From: Methylosarcina fibrata AML-C10 | GTDB taxonomy: Bacteria; Pseudomonadota; Gammaproteobacteria; Methylococcales; Methylomonadaceae | DNA: 64,000 nt | Reading direction: 5' to 3' | Assembly: GCF_000372865.1 (NCBI RefSeq) | Contig: NZ_KB889965.1 | Span: forward strand, 765,902-829,901 | Shown here: piece by piece, positions 63,062-64,000 of the stretch | How the letters are laid out: each line of letters starts with the position of its first letter | Numbering within the stretch: position 1 is the stretch's first letter | Notes under the pieces: generated by a model | The model's database searches: none | The model's input: the letters and a program-made list of their open reading frames with translations, nothing else | Told to the model about the DNA's origin: nothing | Program-made: the position numbers and the translations under genes

Positions 63062-64000
63062 TTGGAAGAAGACTTAGCCACTGATTTATTGGTACTGCAA
63101 AGCCATTTGGACGGAATGATCGACCTGGTTGCGAAAAATAACGCGAGCTTGAGGCAGTATCGCGATTTTGAAATGCGTTTGCTAAATCTTGATTCCATGT
63201 CCGAAATCATTGAGCACATATTGGATGATGCGAAAAAATATTTTGATTTTGAAGTGATCAGCCTGTGTCTGGTGGACGAAACCTTCGAAATGGAAAAAAT
63301 CTTGAACGATCAGGGACTCGATATAAAATCGAGAAAAGAAGTGATTTTTCTAAAAGACAAAGAGCTTTTACAATCGACTTTCGGCTTTGCGGTTCGTCCT
63401 TACATCGGAGCCTTTCAGAAAACCTTTCTGTCTTCATTTTTCAGCGAAAACAAACAACCCGTCAGCGTGGCCATCACTCCCTTGATTCGCCGCCGGAAAT
63501 ACCTGGGGACGTTGAATTTAGGAAGCTACAAAGCCGACCGTTTTGCCGGTCCCGCAATGATGGAATATCTCGTTCATTTAAGTTCGGTGATCAGCATTTG
63601 CCTGGAAAACAGCCTCAACTTCGAAACCATAAAAAGAACCAGCTACATCGACACCCTGACGGGAGTAAATAACAGGCGTTTTTTCGAGCAGCGCATCAAC
63701 GAAGAATTGGATCGCTGCCAACGCAACGCCGATCCTATCTCCTGTCTGTTTCTGGACATCGATCGCTTTAAGGCGATCAATGATAAATACGGGCATCAAG
63801 GCGGCGACCAGGTGCTGGCTCTGGCAGCGAAGACCATAAAAACCCAATTACGGAATAACGATGTGCTGGCGCGTTATGGCGGTGAAGAATTCGTCGCCCT
63901 TCTGACCAATATTGACGGGGATAAAGCGTTCGAGATCGCGGAACGCATACGCAAGACAGTGGAAAACTTGGTGATTAAATATCACGACACTTCAATTTCC
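63062..64000 (+). CDS. DUF484-GGDEF diguanylate cyclase, cut by window end
   Basis: At least 313 residues, open to the end of the window. The N-terminal part (about 1-180) resembles DUF484, a GAF-like domain (SHLDGMIDLVAKNNASL, then FEVISLCLVDE). The C-terminal GGDEF domain (from about 195) has DTLTGVNNRRFFEQR, FLDIDRFKAINDKYGH and the signature GGEEF (273-277), with a c-di-GMP inhibitory RxxD at 264-267. It should make c-di-GMP and be product-inhibited. The TTG at 63062 has GGAG with 8-nt spacing; a TTG at 63005 is weaker. Confidence 0.85.
   Translation, partial: MEEDLATDLLVLQSHLDGMIDLVAKNNASLRQYRDFEMRLLNLDSMSEIIEHILDDAKKYFDFEVISLCLVDETFEMEKILNDQGLDIKSRKEVIFLKDKELLQSTFGFAVRPYIGAFQKTFLSSFFSENKQPVSVAITPLIRRRKYLGTLNLGSYKADRFAGPAMMEYLVHLSSVISICLENSLNFETIKRTSYIDTLTGVNNRRFFEQRINEELDRCQRNADPISCLFLDIDRFKAINDKYGHQGGDQVLALAAKTIKTQLRNNDVLARYGGEEFVALLTNIDGDKAFEIAERIRKTVENLVIKYHDTSIS

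Noticed and set aside
1-64000. tRNA, rRNA, CRISPR array, prophage or insertion sequence
   Set aside because: I looked for these and saw no cloverleaf, repeat-spacer pattern, integrase or transposase I could support.

Overview
The window looks like chromosomal DNA of a gammaproteobacterial (type I) methanotroph of the Methylococcales. The best evidence is the minus-strand operon sps-spp-fruK-ams (sucrose-phosphate synthase, sucrose phosphatase, fructokinase, amylosucrase). That order is known from halotolerant methanotrophs such as Methylomicrobium/Methylotuvimicrobium. Gammaproteobacterial housekeeping genes (trhP, rhlE, typA, rarA, lolA, mrcB, bcp) and short GC-rich palindromes between genes fit this. 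I saw no tRNA, rRNA, CRISPR array, integrase or transposase. The lineage is inferred, not proven.

Layout. 1-2110: an MntA/HepT toxin-antitoxin pair, convergent with trhP. 2.3-7 kb: envelope genes of poorly known function, namely a DUF4410 lipoprotein, a Ser-rich lipoprotein, a DUF4105 protein with a permuted papain-like Cys/His pair, and a convergent lipoprotein I do not recognise. 7.3-9.4 kb: a DUF1993 protein and a membrane fatty-acid-hydroxylase/sterol-desaturase family protein. 9.5-16.8 kb: the sucrose operon, with fumC as its last gene. 16.9-19 kb: a TPR protein and rhlE.

19.3-36.7 kb is the accessory core, a one-strand surface-glycan locus with many ATGA start/stop overlaps. It begins with PAPS metabolism (cysQ-cysC). 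Next come an OafA-like O-acyltransferase with SGNH domain, a DegT-family sugar aminotransferase, an LpxD-like N-acyltransferase, an unrecognised possible hotdog protein, a FabH-like ketosynthase and a dedicated ACP. Then follow a Wzx-type flippase, a sulfotransferase, two glycosyltransferases, two SDR enzymes, a WbpL-type initiating transferase and a WbpM-type dehydratase. The set predicts an undecaprenyl-linked oligosaccharide carrying a fatty-acylated amino sugar and possibly sulfate. No Wzy polymerase, chain-length regulator or exporter is present, so a short oligosaccharide or glycolipid is as likely as a polysaccharide. This is the strongest candidate for an undescribed system.

36.8-40.3 kb: a 50-residue membrane protein, a 25-bp-arm palindromic repeat, then LysR regulator, SAM methyltransferase, rhodanese and a TauE/SafE-family permease. 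40.6-54.6 kb is mostly core: typA, DUF421, a SPOR-domain protein, a GcvR-like ACT protein, bcp, PIN-PhoH ATPase, an AI-2E-family permease, a lipoprotein hydrolase, rarA, lolA and mrcB. 54.9-64 kb is looser and AT-richer, with exported or regulatory proteins: two HEAT-repeat proteins around a GlcG/HbpS-like protein, a SRAP protein with a small upstream ORF, a beta-propeller/TSP3/IPT protein, an orphan HicB, an FN3-SGNH protein, and a DUF484-GGDEF diguanylate cyclase cut by the window edge.
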